This document shows positions 19,760-31,139 of a stretch of 64,000 nt of DNA, in pieces. Below the pieces are notes generated by a model. It was given only the letters and a program-made list of their open reading frames with translations, was not told where the DNA came from and did not search any database. The position numbers and the translations under genes are program-made. The DNA lies in contig OY757026.1 of NCBI GenBank assembly GCA_963580285.1, positions 50,877,143 to 50,941,142 of the forward strand, given 5' to 3'. The stretch is from Lucinisca nassula (Eukaryota; Mollusca; Bivalvia; Lucinida; Lucinidae). The number at the start of each line of letters is the position of its first letter. The first letter of the stretch is position 1.

Positions 19760-20830
19760 TCGTGTAGGGGATATTAAAATCGTCTCAGTCCATTAGTCCG
19801 TCAATCTGTTATGCTATCTCTTAAACCATTAGTCAGAATCCAACCTAATTCGGTGTGTAATTATAGCCCCACTATACTGGATTTGCCTCGTCCTTTTGTG
19901 ATTCCGTAATTCCGTTATTTATGATAACTAAAAAAACGTTTGAGGTATTTTCACGAAACTTCACACAAATGTAAACCACAATAGGACAATGCGTAGAGCG
20001 CATGAACCATAACTCTGGATTACCTTCTTTTGGAGTTATTGCCCTTTGAACATATAAAAAATGCAATTTTAACCTTGTTTGCTCCATTACTCAAAAAGCA
20101 TTTGAGGTATTTTCATGAAACTTAATACAAATGTAAAGCACTATGAGACAATGTGCGGAGTGCATAAATTGTAACTCTGAATTGCCTACTTTTAGAGTTA
20201 TTGCCCTTTGAACATTGAAAAATTGCAATTTTAACCTTGTTTGCTCCATTACTCAAAAACTGTTTGAGGTATTTCCATGAAACTTAATACAAATGTTAAG
20301 CACTATGAGACAATGTGCAGAGCACATACATTGTAACTCTGAATTGCCCTCTTTTGGAGTTATTGCCCTTTGAACATTGAAAAATGTCAATTTTAACCTT
20401 TATCCGCGTCATAACTAAAAAAAAGTTTGAGATATTTTCATTACACTTCCCACAAATGTAAAGCACTATGAGACAATGTGCATAGTGCATGAACCATAAT
20501 TCTGGATTGCCTACTTTTAGGGTTATTTCCCTTTAAACATTGAAAAATACCAATTTTAACTTTGTTCGCTCCTTATCTCGGAAACTGTTGGAGATATTTT
20601 CATGAAACCTCACACAAATGTTAAGTACCATGAAACGATGAAACGCAGAGCTCCATCACACAAATCTAAAGCACCATGAGACGATGTGCAGAGCACAGGA
20701 ATTGTAACTCTGGATTGCCTTTTTTCCACCTTTAATTAGAGGTCGAAAGCTGAAAACATTTGTTTTATTGTATTTTTGTCTTTTCCGATAGCGCTGTGTG
20801 GGGCTATAGTCAGATCTAGTTAGTTCCTTA
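19760..20830. repeat. ~163 bp tandem repeat, about five units
   Basis: Each unit has 'gtttgaggtattttcatgaa', 'acacaaatgtaaagcac', 'gagacaatgtgcagagc' and 'gagttattgccctttgaac'. Successive 'gaggtattttc' positions are 161-165 bases apart. The leading part (19755-19860) carries 'gtaggggatattaaaatcg', a common edge in such arrays. Confidence 0.8.
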
Positions 20831-21655
20831 CATGAGTGGGGTGGGCATCATCACATTTTTTTTTGTCCCGCCCCCAGGGGCCTTTGGGAGGGGTCAAAAG
20901 GTCAAATACAGTGCACTCCCTTGAAAACACTATAATGTATGTTTGGGATGCATAAAATAGGACTGTGTTATAAGTGAACCGTGTTATAAAGGGATAATTT
21001 TATTCAGAAATAATAGTAAAATGACAATTTGGGAGGCAAGACTTGACCGTGTTATAACCAAAACCGTGTTATAAGGAGAGGAGTACTAAAGGGACTGAAG
21101 TGTACCAATAAAATTCAATTACAAAGTCTAAGCCTCCTAGCAAAACCTATAAAACCTATAACAATAAGCTACATGTACATATATAATTTTGTATTAAACT
21201 TTTTGGATTGATTTGGTTCATATTTGGTATGATGGTACATACAGGTCCAAAGTATTCACCAATATCCCCACTCATGCCAATGTCCTCATGGTCAAGGTCA
21301 TGGACTTAGAAATTTTTAATGATATAGACTCAGGTTAAGGTATTTGTGACAGGTAGAAACTGAACATTTATGATGACATTGGTTCATATTTGGTATCATC
21401 ATAGATATAGGTCTGAAGTTTGATTTACCAATACCCCCGCCCATGGTCATGTTGTTTTTCTAGGTTGGCCCCTGGTGAGGGCATCTGTGTCGTGGTGACA
21501 CATTTCAAATTTTTATTAACCTCTTATTTTTCGAAGAAAAACTGGGGATATTGTTATCGCCTCTGTCTGTCCGTTCCCTTGTTGTCCGGGGCTAGGGTTA
21601 GGATTGGATAACAATAACAAGAATTCCGCAAAATGCGGCGCAAAAGCTAAAGGAG
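20831..21655. repeat. Degenerate repeat-rich stretch without a clear unit
   Basis: Contains several 'accgtgttataa' phrases (20955-21075), 'ggtcaaaaggtcaaat', and two passages of 'ggttcatatttggtat'. No gene is seen. Confidence 0.45.
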
Positions 21656-21659
21656 CCAC

Positions 21660-22645
21660 AATCATAACGTAGAAATTAAATAAGCTTATTTGTATGAGTG
21701 GAAAGGCAATTTTACAAGGAACCTACATGCCAAACTATATAGGCTCTATGTCAAATGGTTAAACCTTGATGATAAAGTAGGTCAAAGGTCCAGGGTAATG
21801 GTCAAATTATTTGTATGAGTGGAAAAACAATGCCATAAGGAACCTACATGCGAAATATGAAGGCTCTATCTAAAATGGTTAGAAAGGTATGATAAAGTAG
21901 GTCACGGGTCAAGGTCACAGGTAAAATTTTTAGTATGAAAGGAAAGGCAATGTCACAAGGAACCTACATGCCAAATATGAAGGCTCGATCTCAAATGGTT
22001 AAAAAGTTATGACAAAGTAGGTCAGTGGTCCAGGGTCAAGGTCACAGGTCAAATTTTTTTGTATGAGTGGAAAGGCAATGTCACAAGGAACCTACATGCC
22101 AAATATGAAGGCTCTATGTCAAATGGTTAAAAAGTTATGATAAAGTAGATCAAAAGGTCAGGGGTCAAGGTCACTGGTCAAAATTGTTTGCATGAGTGGT
22201 ATGGGAATGTCACAAGGAACCGACATGCCAAATATGAAGGCTCTACCTCAAATGGTTAAAAAGTTATGATAAGTAGGTCAAAAGGTCAGGGGTCAAGGTC
22301 ACAGGTCAATTTTTTGTATGAGTGGGAAGGCAATGTCACAAGGAACCCACATGCCAAATAACAAGGCTCTATCTCAAACGGTTGGAAAGTTATGATAAAG
22401 TAGGTCAAAGGTCACAGGTCAAGGTCACAGGTCAAAATTGTTTGTATGAGTGGTATGGGAATGTCACAAGGAACCTACATGCCAAATATGAAGGCTCTAC
22501 CTCAAATGGTTAAAAAGTTATGGTAAGTAGGTCAAAAGGTCAGGGGTCAAGGTCACAGGTAATTTTTTTTTTGTACGAGTGGAAAGGCAATGTCACAAGG
22601 AACATACATGCCAAATATAAAGGCTCTATCTCAAACGGTTCCACT
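21660..22645. repeat. ~125 bp tandem repeat, about eight units
   Basis: Units begin 'tgtatgagtggaaaggcaat' and include 'gtcacaaggaacctacatgc', 'gaaggctctatctcaaatgg' and 'ggtcaaggtcacaggtca'. Unit starts are about 121-130 bases apart. Most units include TCAAGGTCA, a nuclear-receptor extended half-site. Confidence 0.85.
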
Positions 22646-22659
22646 AAATAATATAATAT

Positions 22660-23362
22660 TTGTCATGGTCACTGGAGCGTAAAATATAGGTCAACGCCAC
22701 GAGATGAAAGCCCCTGCTTGGTTAGGAGCTTACGAAGATGTTTCATGTAAAGTATGATGGTTATTTAGTCTTGTAGTTGAGTATATAACAAACTTCGCCA
22801 TAAATGTCGAACTTCGACATAAATGTCAAACTTTGACGTAATGGTCGAAGTCACTGGAGCACAAAATATAGGTCAAAGTCACTAGGTCAAGGAGTCTACA
22901 AAGTCAGAAGGTCAGACCGTCAGGGAGATGTTTCATGTAAGGTTTGATGGTAGATGGGGTTTGTAGTTGACTTAAATAAAAACTTCGACATAAATGTCGA
23001 AGTTATGTCGAACTTCGACATAAAGATCAAAGTCACTGGAGCGAAAAATATAGGTCAAAGTCACTAGATCAATTTGCCTACAAAGTCAGAAGGTCTGAGA
23101 GATGTTTCATATAAGGTTTGATGGTAGATTAGGTTTGTAGTTGACTTAAATAAAAACTTCGACATAAATGTCGAAGTTATGTCGAACTTCGACATAAAGA
23201 TCAAAGTCACTAGAGCGAAAAATATAGGTCAAAGTCACTAGGTCAATGTGCTTACAAAGTCAGAAGGTCTGAGAGATGTTTCATATAAGGTTTGATGGTA
23301 GATTAGGTTTGTAGTTGACTTTAATAAAAACTTTGACATAAATGTCGAACTTCGACGTAAAT
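22660..23362. repeat. ~180 bp tandem repeat with stem-loops, about four units
   Basis: Units share 'gtcactggagcgaaaaatat', 'aggtcaaagtcactaggtca' and 'gagatgtttcatataagg', with unit positions at about 22671, 22851, 23033 and 23210. Two units contain the perfect stem-loop CTTCGACATAAATGTCGAAG (22983-23002 and 23157-23176). Confidence 0.8.
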
Positions 23363-23459
23363 GTGACAGACGGACGCACGGACGAACGGACGGAAAAGTT
23401 GATGCCTATGTCGCACTCTGCTACAAGCAGGTGCGACAAAAAATGATTGGGAAATAATA

Positions 23460-24125
23460 GATTTGTTCCGTAAACAAAAGGTAAAAGAGGTTAGCCCCTA
23501 AACCAAACAAAAGAAAATAACAAAAGAAATAGCCCCTAAACCCGAAATGTTAGAACGTCCGTCCATCCGTCCAACTATCTCCTCCTAAACCGTTGATCGG
23601 AATCTAAACAAATTTGGTGTGTAGGTTGTTTACATCAGTGGCTCGCGCAATGGCACATTTATTTTTAGCCCTCATATGGCCTTGGAGAGAAGTCAAAAGG
23701 TCAAATATCAATAAAATTCAATTACAAAGTCAATTTTATAGATTTTGCTACCAAACTTTGCATAAGTAATTATTAATGAAATATGTAAAACATATTGAAT
23801 GGGATTTTGGCTGCGACCCCTGGGTCATGCCCCACGAGGTCACCTTTGGGGGTCGGGAGGGCAAATTTTAAATTTTTCAGAATATAGTCATGTGGGATAT
23901 CAAATCAAATGGGTTGATTAGTAGAATACAATAGACGTAAAATTTTGACTCTGGGATCAGATTGGGGCCCTTAGGGAGGGGTCAAAAGGTCAAAATTAAA
24001 GTTTTTTTCAACATAGTCATGTGGCATATCAAATTGAAGGGTATGATTAGTACAATATAATACAAGTAAAATTTTGACCTAAATTTAGCGGCAGATTGGG
24101 GCCCAGGGGATGGGGATTTTTTTGT
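23460..24125 (-). repeat. Single-arm relative of the 18.7 kb inverted-repeat element
   Basis: It matches the left arm of 18749-19679 in reverse: 'ccaaactttgcataagtaa', 'gacccctgggtcatgcccc', 'gattggggcccttaggg'. The mirrored second arm is missing. Confidence 0.6.
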
Positions 24126-24501
24126 AGCGTGTGAGACCCAGGTCCGTACCTCAAAGGTCAAGGTCATACTTAGAGATCAAAGGTCAATATTTTTTGTCTT
24201 GTCCGATCAATAACTTTCTTATTCTTGAATGGATGTAAAAATTATTTGGCAGAAATGCTAATCATAATGTGACAGTGTGTCACATGTAAGATCCAGGTTG
24301 GTACCTCAAAGGTCAAGGTCTTACTTTGAGATCAAATGTCAAAACAAGGGTCTTTTTGTTGTGTCCGATCAATAACTATCTTATTCCTTGATGGATTTAA
24401 AAAGTTACTTGGGAGAAGTGTTAACCATATTATGACAGTTAATCATGCACAAGACCCAGGTTAGTACATCAAAGGTCATGGTCTTACTTTGAGGTTAAAT
24501 G
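24126..24501. repeat. ~165 bp 'aggtcaaggtcatactt' tandem repeat, first part
   Basis: Units contain 'gtacctcaaaggtcaaggtc', 'atcaataactttcttattc' and 'gttaaccataatgtgacag'. The array is interrupted after 'gaggttaaatg' at 24501 and resumes near 26330 with the same unit, so the elements between are insertions. Confidence 0.7.
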
Positions 24502-25682
24502 TAAGGCTGGCTAATCGGAGCTGAGAAGATAATCGATCATCCTTTATGCCATTGTGCTCCATAACCAATTAGTAATCACTGGAGATTTTATCATAATTTA
24601 ACTAGAATCGCGCAGTCGATGGTGCACCATCGCAAATACCCGCTTTTTCCATTGACAACACAATTAACAAGTTTCAGGTGTGTAACCCAAATAGTTTAGA
24701 ATATACAGCAAATTCCTAGTTTTTGGCTTTTGACCTTGAGGTCCAGGTCATGCCAAATACAGCATGCAGTACCTTCTACATTCAAAGGGCTATCCATAAC
24801 CAAAGTTTCAGGAGTGTAACCCAAATATTTGTGAAGATATGGCAACGTCCTAGTTTTTGACCTTTGACCTTGAGATCAAGGTCACACCAAAAATAGTCCA
24901 GTGCATTCTAAATTCCAAGGACCATCCAATAACCAAGTTTCAGATATGTAATTCCATCAGTTAGGAAGATACTTCCAAGTCCTACTTTTTGACCTTTGAC
25001 CTCGCCCATGACCCCAGGGGGTCAGATGAAAATTTCGACACCTTCATGCACATCGGCAGTCCCTAAGCAATGTATGTACCAAGTTTGGTCACCCTAGTTC
25101 AAGAAATAAAAAACCAGTTAACATTCACAAGATATTTCTTAGAAATTTGACCTTTGACCTCACCCCGTGACCCCCAGGGGGTCAGATCAAATTTTCGACA
25201 CCTTCATGCACATCTCCAGTCCCTAAGCAATGCATGTACCAAGTTTGGTCACCCTAGGTCAAGAAATAAAAAACTAGTTAGCATTCACAAGAAATGTGAC
25301 AGACGGAAGGACGGACAGACGGCCGGAAGGATGGACTGACTGACGGACGGACACCCGTGACGAAAATAATATACCCGTTTTTTTTCAAAAAGCGGGTATA
25401 ACTAGCCTGGCTTTCTTCTTAGCATAAATTTTACTATATTTAACCTACACATGAGGACATACAGGCCTGTGCAAACAGTGTAGACCCAGATGAGACATCG
25501 CGGAAAGCGGCGTCTCATCAGGGTCTGCATTGTTTGCGATTCTCCCAGCTATTTTATGCAGTATGTTGTGTAGTTAACTGTACTTATTGCATAATCAATT
25601 ATTAACAGATCAGTAGCAATAATCATTTTTGTAAAATGTATTGATCAATTAATCGATTATCCGGTTAATAGTGTCAGCCTTA
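24502..25682. mobile_element. M1 MITE, copy 3, split by an insertion
   Basis: The left end 'taaggctggctaatcggagc' and the right end 'ccggttaatagtgtcagcc' are those of M1 (inverted relative to copies 1 and 2). Removing the insert leaves about 381 bases, against 390 and 384 for the other copies, which supports the boundaries. Confidence 0.75.
24606..25398. mobile_element. Insertion inside the M1 copy
   Basis: Flanked by the 7 base direct repeat TAACTAG (24599-24605 and 25399-25405). It contains repeats around 'caagtttcaggtgtgtaacc' and 'gtaccaagtttggtcaccct', a 'gacggacagacggccgg' tract, and inverted 'atacccgcttttt' near both ends (24637 and 25390). Confidence 0.65.
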
Positions 25683-25684
25683 GT

Positions 25685-26317
25685 TAACCCTTTCCCAGTC
25701 AGATACGTGTTTTTACGTGTCTGGAGCCCCCCCCCCCCTTTGTTCCTAGAACCACCTTCAAACCTGCACTCCCCACCCCTGGATAGCAATGTTTGCATCA
25801 GAATAAGTTGGCCTAAAAAAGTGACCTGTTTTTTCGCGCGCCTCCCCACTAATACGTTCCTAGGGGGGATTGAAGGGGGGCTGTCTCCCCCCTCACATCC
25901 GAAAAAAAATGGGTTTTTTGGCCCAGCCGGTCGCTGAAATGAGGTCTGACGGTGTCTGGGGTCAAAAATGCCTCCGAATTGATGCAGCCTGACAAAACAT
26001 GCTGCAAACAGTGAAAATCCCGGGTGCCAAACTCTTTATTTGTTGCCTTGCCAGCGGGCTGAAGATAAAGATTTAGTCAAAAATTCATGTGAAATAACAC
26101 TTTTTGTCAACTTTGAGATGCCCCCTCGTTACCATGGCAACAAAGATTTAGTCTAAAATGGTGTCATTTGAAAGGCTTCTACCCAGTGAACATTCATGCC
26201 AAGTTTGGTGTAAAATGGGCCATCCATGATGAACTAATGGCTTTATGAATTTGCTACCCTAGGCAACTCTGTAAAAAACAGCAAAAATCACAAAGTCCCC
26301 ATGGGGGAATGGGTTAA
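25685..26317. mobile_element. MITE-like element with 'ttaaccctttccc' ends
   Basis: It begins 'gttaaccctttcccagtcag' and ends 'gggggaatgggttaaatg', so the ends are short inverted repeats. A C run lies at about 25728-25738. The array flanking it on the right continues from the one left of M1, so this element sits in the same insertion site. Confidence 0.55.
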
Positions 26318-26324
26318 ATGTAAA

Positions 26325-26603
26325 ATTATTTTTTTTAACATGCCTGGTCAATATATTTCTATTCCTGGATGGCTTTAAAATAACTTGTTATTGTTAACCA
26401 TAATGTGATGATGTCAAGACCCAGGTTGGTACCTCAAAGGTCAAGGTCATACTTAGAGGTCAAAGGTCAGGAAAGGATCTTTTTGGGTGTTTTGTCAATA
26501 AGTGTATTACTCCTGGATGGATTTTAAAATTACATGTACTTAGAAGAAATGTTAACCATCAAAAGATTGTCAATTTAGGGTCAAGGTAACAGGTTATGGT
26601 CTT
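26325..26603. repeat. ~165 bp 'aggtcaaggtcatactt' tandem repeat, second part
   Basis: Continuation of 24126-24501. It contains a perfect DR1 element AGGTCAAAGGTCA at 26457-26469. It is interrupted after 'gtaacaggttatggt' by the SINE cluster and resumes at about 27371. Confidence 0.65.
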
Positions 26604-27370
26604 ACGACGTGACAGTCGTAACAAAGGAAAGATGCATAGCGTGAAAAAATCCCCGTCTTTGGTGGGATTCGAACCCGGTTCGCTCGGGTAGAAGTCCACT
26701 GCTCTTACCCCTGAGCCAAAGAGTCGACTCCCTGATGCAGTTGTCAGAGAGTGGTTATAAACCTAGAATCTATGCATATGGATCTACCAAGGTAGATAAT
26801 GGAAGGGAGGTAGCAAATCCCTGTAGAGCCCCCACATCTTACGACGTGACAGTCGTAACAAAGGAAAGATGCATAGCCTGAAAAAATCCCCGTCTTTGGT
26901 GGGATTCGAACCCGGTCCGCTCGGGTAGAAGTCCACTGCTCTTACCCCTGAGCCAAAGAGTCGACTCCCTGACGCAGTTGTCAGAGAGTGGTTATAAACC
27001 TAGAATCTATGCATGGATCTACCAAGGTAGATAATGGAAGGGAGGTAACACACCCCCTCTTAAGGAAGTCATCATTTATGATGACGTGAAGGATGCCAAC
27101 TTCGGCACGAAGCCATTTCTGGCATATAAAGTCCGATCCCGGACGAGCCCCCATCTTACGACGTGACAGTCGTAACAAAGGAAAGATGCATAGCGTGAAA
27201 AAATCCCCGTCTTTGGTGGGATTCGAACCCGGTCCGCTCGGGTAGAAGTCCACTGCTCTTACCCCTGAGCCAAAGAGTCGACTCCCTGACGCAGTTGTCA
27301 GAGAGTGGTTATAAACCTAGAATCTATGCATATGGATCTACCAAGGTAGATAATGGAAGGGAGGTAACAA
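26604..27370 (-). mobile_element. S2 SINE cluster, three tandem copies
   Basis: Three copies start at about 26604, 26838 and 27154 with 'cttacgacgtgacagtcgta' and end with 'taccaaggtagataatggaa' and 'gggagg'. On the minus strand each holds 'tttggctcaggggtaagagc' and 'gggttcgaatcccacc', intact box A and box B of a tRNA-like head. The copies are linked by short spacers of two kinds, one of which (27050-27153) is also present in the dimer at 56.3-57 kb. The cluster sits within a tandem-array unit, indicating insertion as, or later growth to, a multimer. Confidence 0.8.
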
Positions 27371-27714
27371 TGGTCACAGTTACTGAACGGAGGCAGGGGA
27401 TTATGGCCATTCCACAGGGTGCTTTTTTTTTTTTTTTCATTAAATTTCTTTCCTATTGTTCCTTTTTATTTTAGTCCCAAAATAGTGATGAAAAACTGTA
27501 AAGAAATGGTAATTTTTCCCCGCTCGCTTCACTCACTCAGACTCAAAATTCTTATCAACTTTTTTTAGCAATCGTGATGTTAAAGACATCTTTTTTTTCA
27601 GCAGAATTAAGTGTTAGTGTGAGTGTCGAAGAACCTTTTTAACCTATATTTTTTATCGAACAATCTGTTATTAGCCATTATTTTCTGTAAGACAAACCTA
27701 TATAAAAACCTATA
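27371..27714. other. End of the array, then T-rich sequence
   Basis: 'cggaggcaggggattatggc' is the usual end of the 'aggtcaaggtcatactt' array (compare 45270). A T run at about 27423-27438 and unremarkable AT-rich sequence follow. Confidence 0.5.
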
Positions 27715-28160
27715 TTTCCAAAGTGGGCCACTAGGAGGCTTGAAAGTCAATTTTATAGATTTTGATACCAAACATTACAGAAGTAATAATTAATGGAATA
27801 TGTAAAACATATGGAACAGATTTTGGCTCAGACCCCTGGGTCATGCCCAAGAGTTCAGACTTTTGGGGTTGCAGAGCCAAAATGTTTTCGAAATTTAGTC
27901 ATGTGGTATATCAAATTCAAGGGTATGATTAGTGGAATACAGTGCAAGTAAAATTTTGACCCTAGGGTCAGATTGGGGCCCAGGTTTGGGGATGGGGTCA
28001 AAAGGTCAAATTTTAATTTTCTTGGAACATAATCATGTGACATTTCAAATTGAAGGGGATGATTAGTAGAATATAATACAAGTTAAATTTTGGGGCCTTG
28101 GTTTTTGGTACTTAGCCTGTGAGTGGAAAGCATGGGGATTTGCAATGGCGTTCCAATTTA
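27715..28160 (-). repeat. Second single-arm relative of the 18.7 kb inverted-repeat element
   Basis: It contains 'ttttgataccaaacattac', 'tgggtcatgcccaagagttc' and 'gattggggcccagg', ending at 'gcatggggatttgcaatggc', a boundary also seen at 19.71 kb. Confidence 0.55.
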
Positions 28161-28868
28161 ACCACATTCTAGTTTTCTTTAAAAATAGCTCCTTATGGTG
28201 GAAACATTCATATGTGGTGAAATATTTCTAAAATAATGTGTTGTTGCATGGGCTGTTTGGGCTAGTATAGTAAGAATTTCAATATGACCTCCCAGACAGG
28301 TTGGGGCCCCGACTTGCCTGAGGGTAAAACTTCATTTTCTTCAAATATAGTCATGTTTCATATCAAATCAAAGTATTAATGGAGAGTAAAAGCTATGGCG
28401 GAAAAAATGCAGGCGGGGGGAATGCCCGGGGTCATGATAAGTCAAAAAGTAGGGTTTTAGGTCATATTGTCAAACAACTCATCCAAGGCTAGGTATTTGT
28501 GCTAGAATCTTATAAAATCTTGAAACTTTCCCAGAATGAGGGCTGGAGGAACATAATTTTTCAGAATTCTGATGTGACTTCCTTTGGTGGGGGGGGGGGG
28601 GGGGTGCAGTGGGGTGAGCCCCATGGGTCAAAATTACTTTTTGCACAAACATAGTATTATTATTATTTATGCAAAGGTAATGGAGAGTGGAATACAGTGG
28701 TGCAAAACTTTGCTGGGAGGCATGTATTTGGGTTACCCAAGGTAAAAAATTTTGGGTCCTTTTATTACATGACATGATTTCCACAGCACAGGGATATCAA
28801 CTTGCTCTAGTTTAATAAATTCAATGGAACATATTCATGATCTTCTATTTATTATTTTAAATATTTAC
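28161..28868. repeat. Diverged array remnants with a G run
   Basis: Phrases such as 'atagtcatgtttcatatcaa' and 'gggtaaaacttcattttctt' recur loosely. A G run lies at about 28590-28606. No gene is supported. Confidence 0.4.
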
Positions 28869-28870
28869 AG

Positions 28871-28923
28871 ATGAAGACTACAGCTTAGAAGAAGAAATCC
28901 GTGAAAGAAAAAAAAAACAACTG
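28871..28923 (+). CDS. Candidate isolated internal exon
   Basis: The sequence is preceded by an acceptor-like 'ttttaaatatttacag' and followed by 'gtaaaa'. The only open frame gives EDYSLEEEIRERKKKQL, a charged helix-like peptide, from a 53 base stretch (2 + 51). The strongly biased, uninterrupted composition is exon-like amid repeats, but the donor is weak and no neighbouring exon can be confirmed. The frame joins in phase to the candidate terminal exon at 36918. It may instead be chance. Confidence 0.3.
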
Positions 28924-28949
28924 GTAAAAAATTTAATCATTTTTGTTGC

Positions 28950-29345
28950 GCCTGCATGGCGCGATATAGGTGTCAAATTTTCCGTCCGTCAACATTTGCG
29001 ACCACCCTAACTTCCACCCTGATGTAAGAGTCCATTTCTTGAGAACTATTAGAGCTTCCTTAATTATATTTGGTACAAGCTTGCATCTAGGAACTGCGAC
29101 TTCAACAGAAGCATCCGTATCTGACTTTGACCTATATTTTATTGTTCACTGACTTTGTAAATTATTGCGACCACCCTAACTTTCACCCTAATGTAAAAGT
29201 CCATTTCTTGAGAATTATTAGAGCTTCATTAATTATACTTATTACAAGCTTGAATCTAGGAACTGCAACTTCAACGCAAGTAACCATATCTGACCTTGAC
29301 CCATATTTCATGGTTCAGTGACTTTGCGCCCCAACAGGCGTGACA
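28950..29345. repeat. Two-copy ~175 bp tandem repeat
   Basis: Two units with 'tgcgaccaccctaactt', 'agtccatttcttgagaa' and 'ctaggaactgc', framed by 'ttgcgcctgcatggcgcg' and 'gcgccccaacaggcg'. Confidence 0.65.
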
Positions 29346-29649
29346 TAGCCTTCGGCGGAATTCTTGTTTAATCTGTATTTGGGAAAAGTAACATTTCTCA
29401 CGTTTCTTGTAGAAAAAACAGATTGTCAAGTATGTTTTAATAGTCATTTTAATTTTTCCAATAGAATTTTTACATTTTTGTCACCGCCATTGGCATGATG
29501 TCCGGAGTATATTTTTTCAGTTTTTCACTTATGCTTTCAACCTAATTCAGAATAAATAAGCTGGTCATCTACAAACTGGTATTCAGAGTGTGTATACTCG
29601 TAAAATGTCAAGGTCCGGGGGCATATAGTTTTTAGGTTTGCCGTACATG
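29346..29649. repeat. Degraded unit of the 210 bp repeat family
   Basis: 'gaataaataagctggtcatc' and 'actggtattcagagtgtgta' match the 210 bp unit of the 48.65-50.4 kb array at low similarity. Confidence 0.45.
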
Positions 29650-30033
29650 TAAGGCTACCACGATTAATCAGATAATCGATTAATTGATTGATAAATTCCA
29701 GAAATATTATTGTTGATACTGATTTTCCGTAATCAGTTATTTTCTTCGTAGAATTTACCAGCTAAAGATGTTTCTTAAATAGCTGGATGAGTGGCAAACA
29801 GTGCAGGCCCTGATGAGACGCCGCATTCTCATCAGGGTCTACACTGTTTGCTCTGGCCTGTCTGTGCAAAACACTAGAGTGAATTACAACATGTATATGA
29901 TAAGAGTCATGTGCAGACAGAAAGCGGGACAGGTAAAATTATGACCAAATCTCCAGTGATTACTAATCGATTATTTATCGCAATGGCAAAACTGATAAGC
30001 GATTATCATTTCAGCAACGATTAGCCAGCCCTA
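29650..30033. mobile_element. M1 MITE, copy 2 (intact)
   Basis: Begins 'taaggctaccacgattaatc' and ends 'cgattagccagcccta', with the central hairpin at about 29793-29857. At 384 bases it is collinear with copy 1, including 'tttcttaaatagctggatga'. Confidence 0.8.
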
Positions 30034-30130
30034 GGTACGTTGGTACGAATGTACGTCCGTCTGCACGAATGTGTGTACGTACGTTTGTATGAATGTACGT
30101 CCGTCTGCACGAATGTGTGTATGTACGTAA
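30034..30130. repeat. Short minisatellite
   Basis: Repeated 'gaatgtacgtccgtctgcac' and 'gaatgtgtgtacgtacg' phrases, about 2.5 units. Confidence 0.75.
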
Positions 30131-31085
30131 TTGACCTCAAAATATATATAGGTCAGTGTGACCTATATTTCATGCTAGAGTGACTTTGCCTTATATCTTG
30201 AATACTATTTGATGGAGAAATGTCATGCCTGGTTTATTAGCTCCTTGTGACCCAATGATTGATTCAAAAATATAATTACATGTATATTGGTCATTGTGAC
30301 CTATATTTCATGGATGAGTGATTTTGCCTCATATCTTGAATACTATTTGATGGAAAAATGTCAATCCCGGCTTATTAGTTCCATGTGATCCAATGATTGA
30401 CCTCAAAATATACCTAGGTCATTGTGACCATATTTCATGGTTCAGTGATTTTGCCTAATATCTTGAATACTATTTGATGGAGAAATGTCATGCCATAGAT
30501 TATTAGTCCCATGTGACCTGCTGATCAACCTCAAAAGATATCTAGGTCAGTGTGACCTATATTTCATGGTTCAATGACTTTGCCTTTTATTTTGAAAACT
30601 ATTTGATGGAGAAATGTCATGCCTGTGTTATTAGTTCCATTTACCCCGCTGATCAACCTCCAAATATATCTAGTTTGGTGTGCTTCAGTGATTTTGTCCA
30701 TTATCTTGAATATTATTTTATGGAGAAATTTCATACCATCTGACCCACTGATTGATCTCGACAAAATATATCTAGGTCAGTGTGACCTATATTGCATGGT
30801 TTAGGGAGTTTGCCTGTAATCTTGAATACTATTTGATGGAGGAATGTCATGTCTGGGATAATACTTGAATGCATCCAGATGATTGACCTCAAAATATATC
30901 AAGGTAGGTGTGACCTGTATTTTATGGGTCAGTGACTTTGCCTGAAATCTTGAATAATATTTGATGGAGAAACTTCATGTCTGAAGTATCAATTCAATAT
31001 GACTTGATGAATGCAACAAAGATATATCTAGTTTAGTTTGACACTATTCCAGGTGCGTTATACTGTTCAGTGACGGCTGTTGCTG
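30131..31085. repeat. ~128 bp tandem array with ERE-like palindromes, array 1
   Basis: Units contain 'tatcttgaatactatttgat', 'ggagaaatgtcatgcc' and 'attgacctcaaaatatatct', then a palindrome. Perfect AGGTCAnnnTGACCT occurs at 30150, 30544 and 30774; other units carry one-base variants. It ends with 'tttggcccctgtgcggggg' near 31110. Confidence 0.85.
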
Positions 31086-31139
31086 CAACATAAGTTTTCA
31101 GCGTGAGTTTGGCCCCTGTGCGGGGGCATCTGTGTCATA

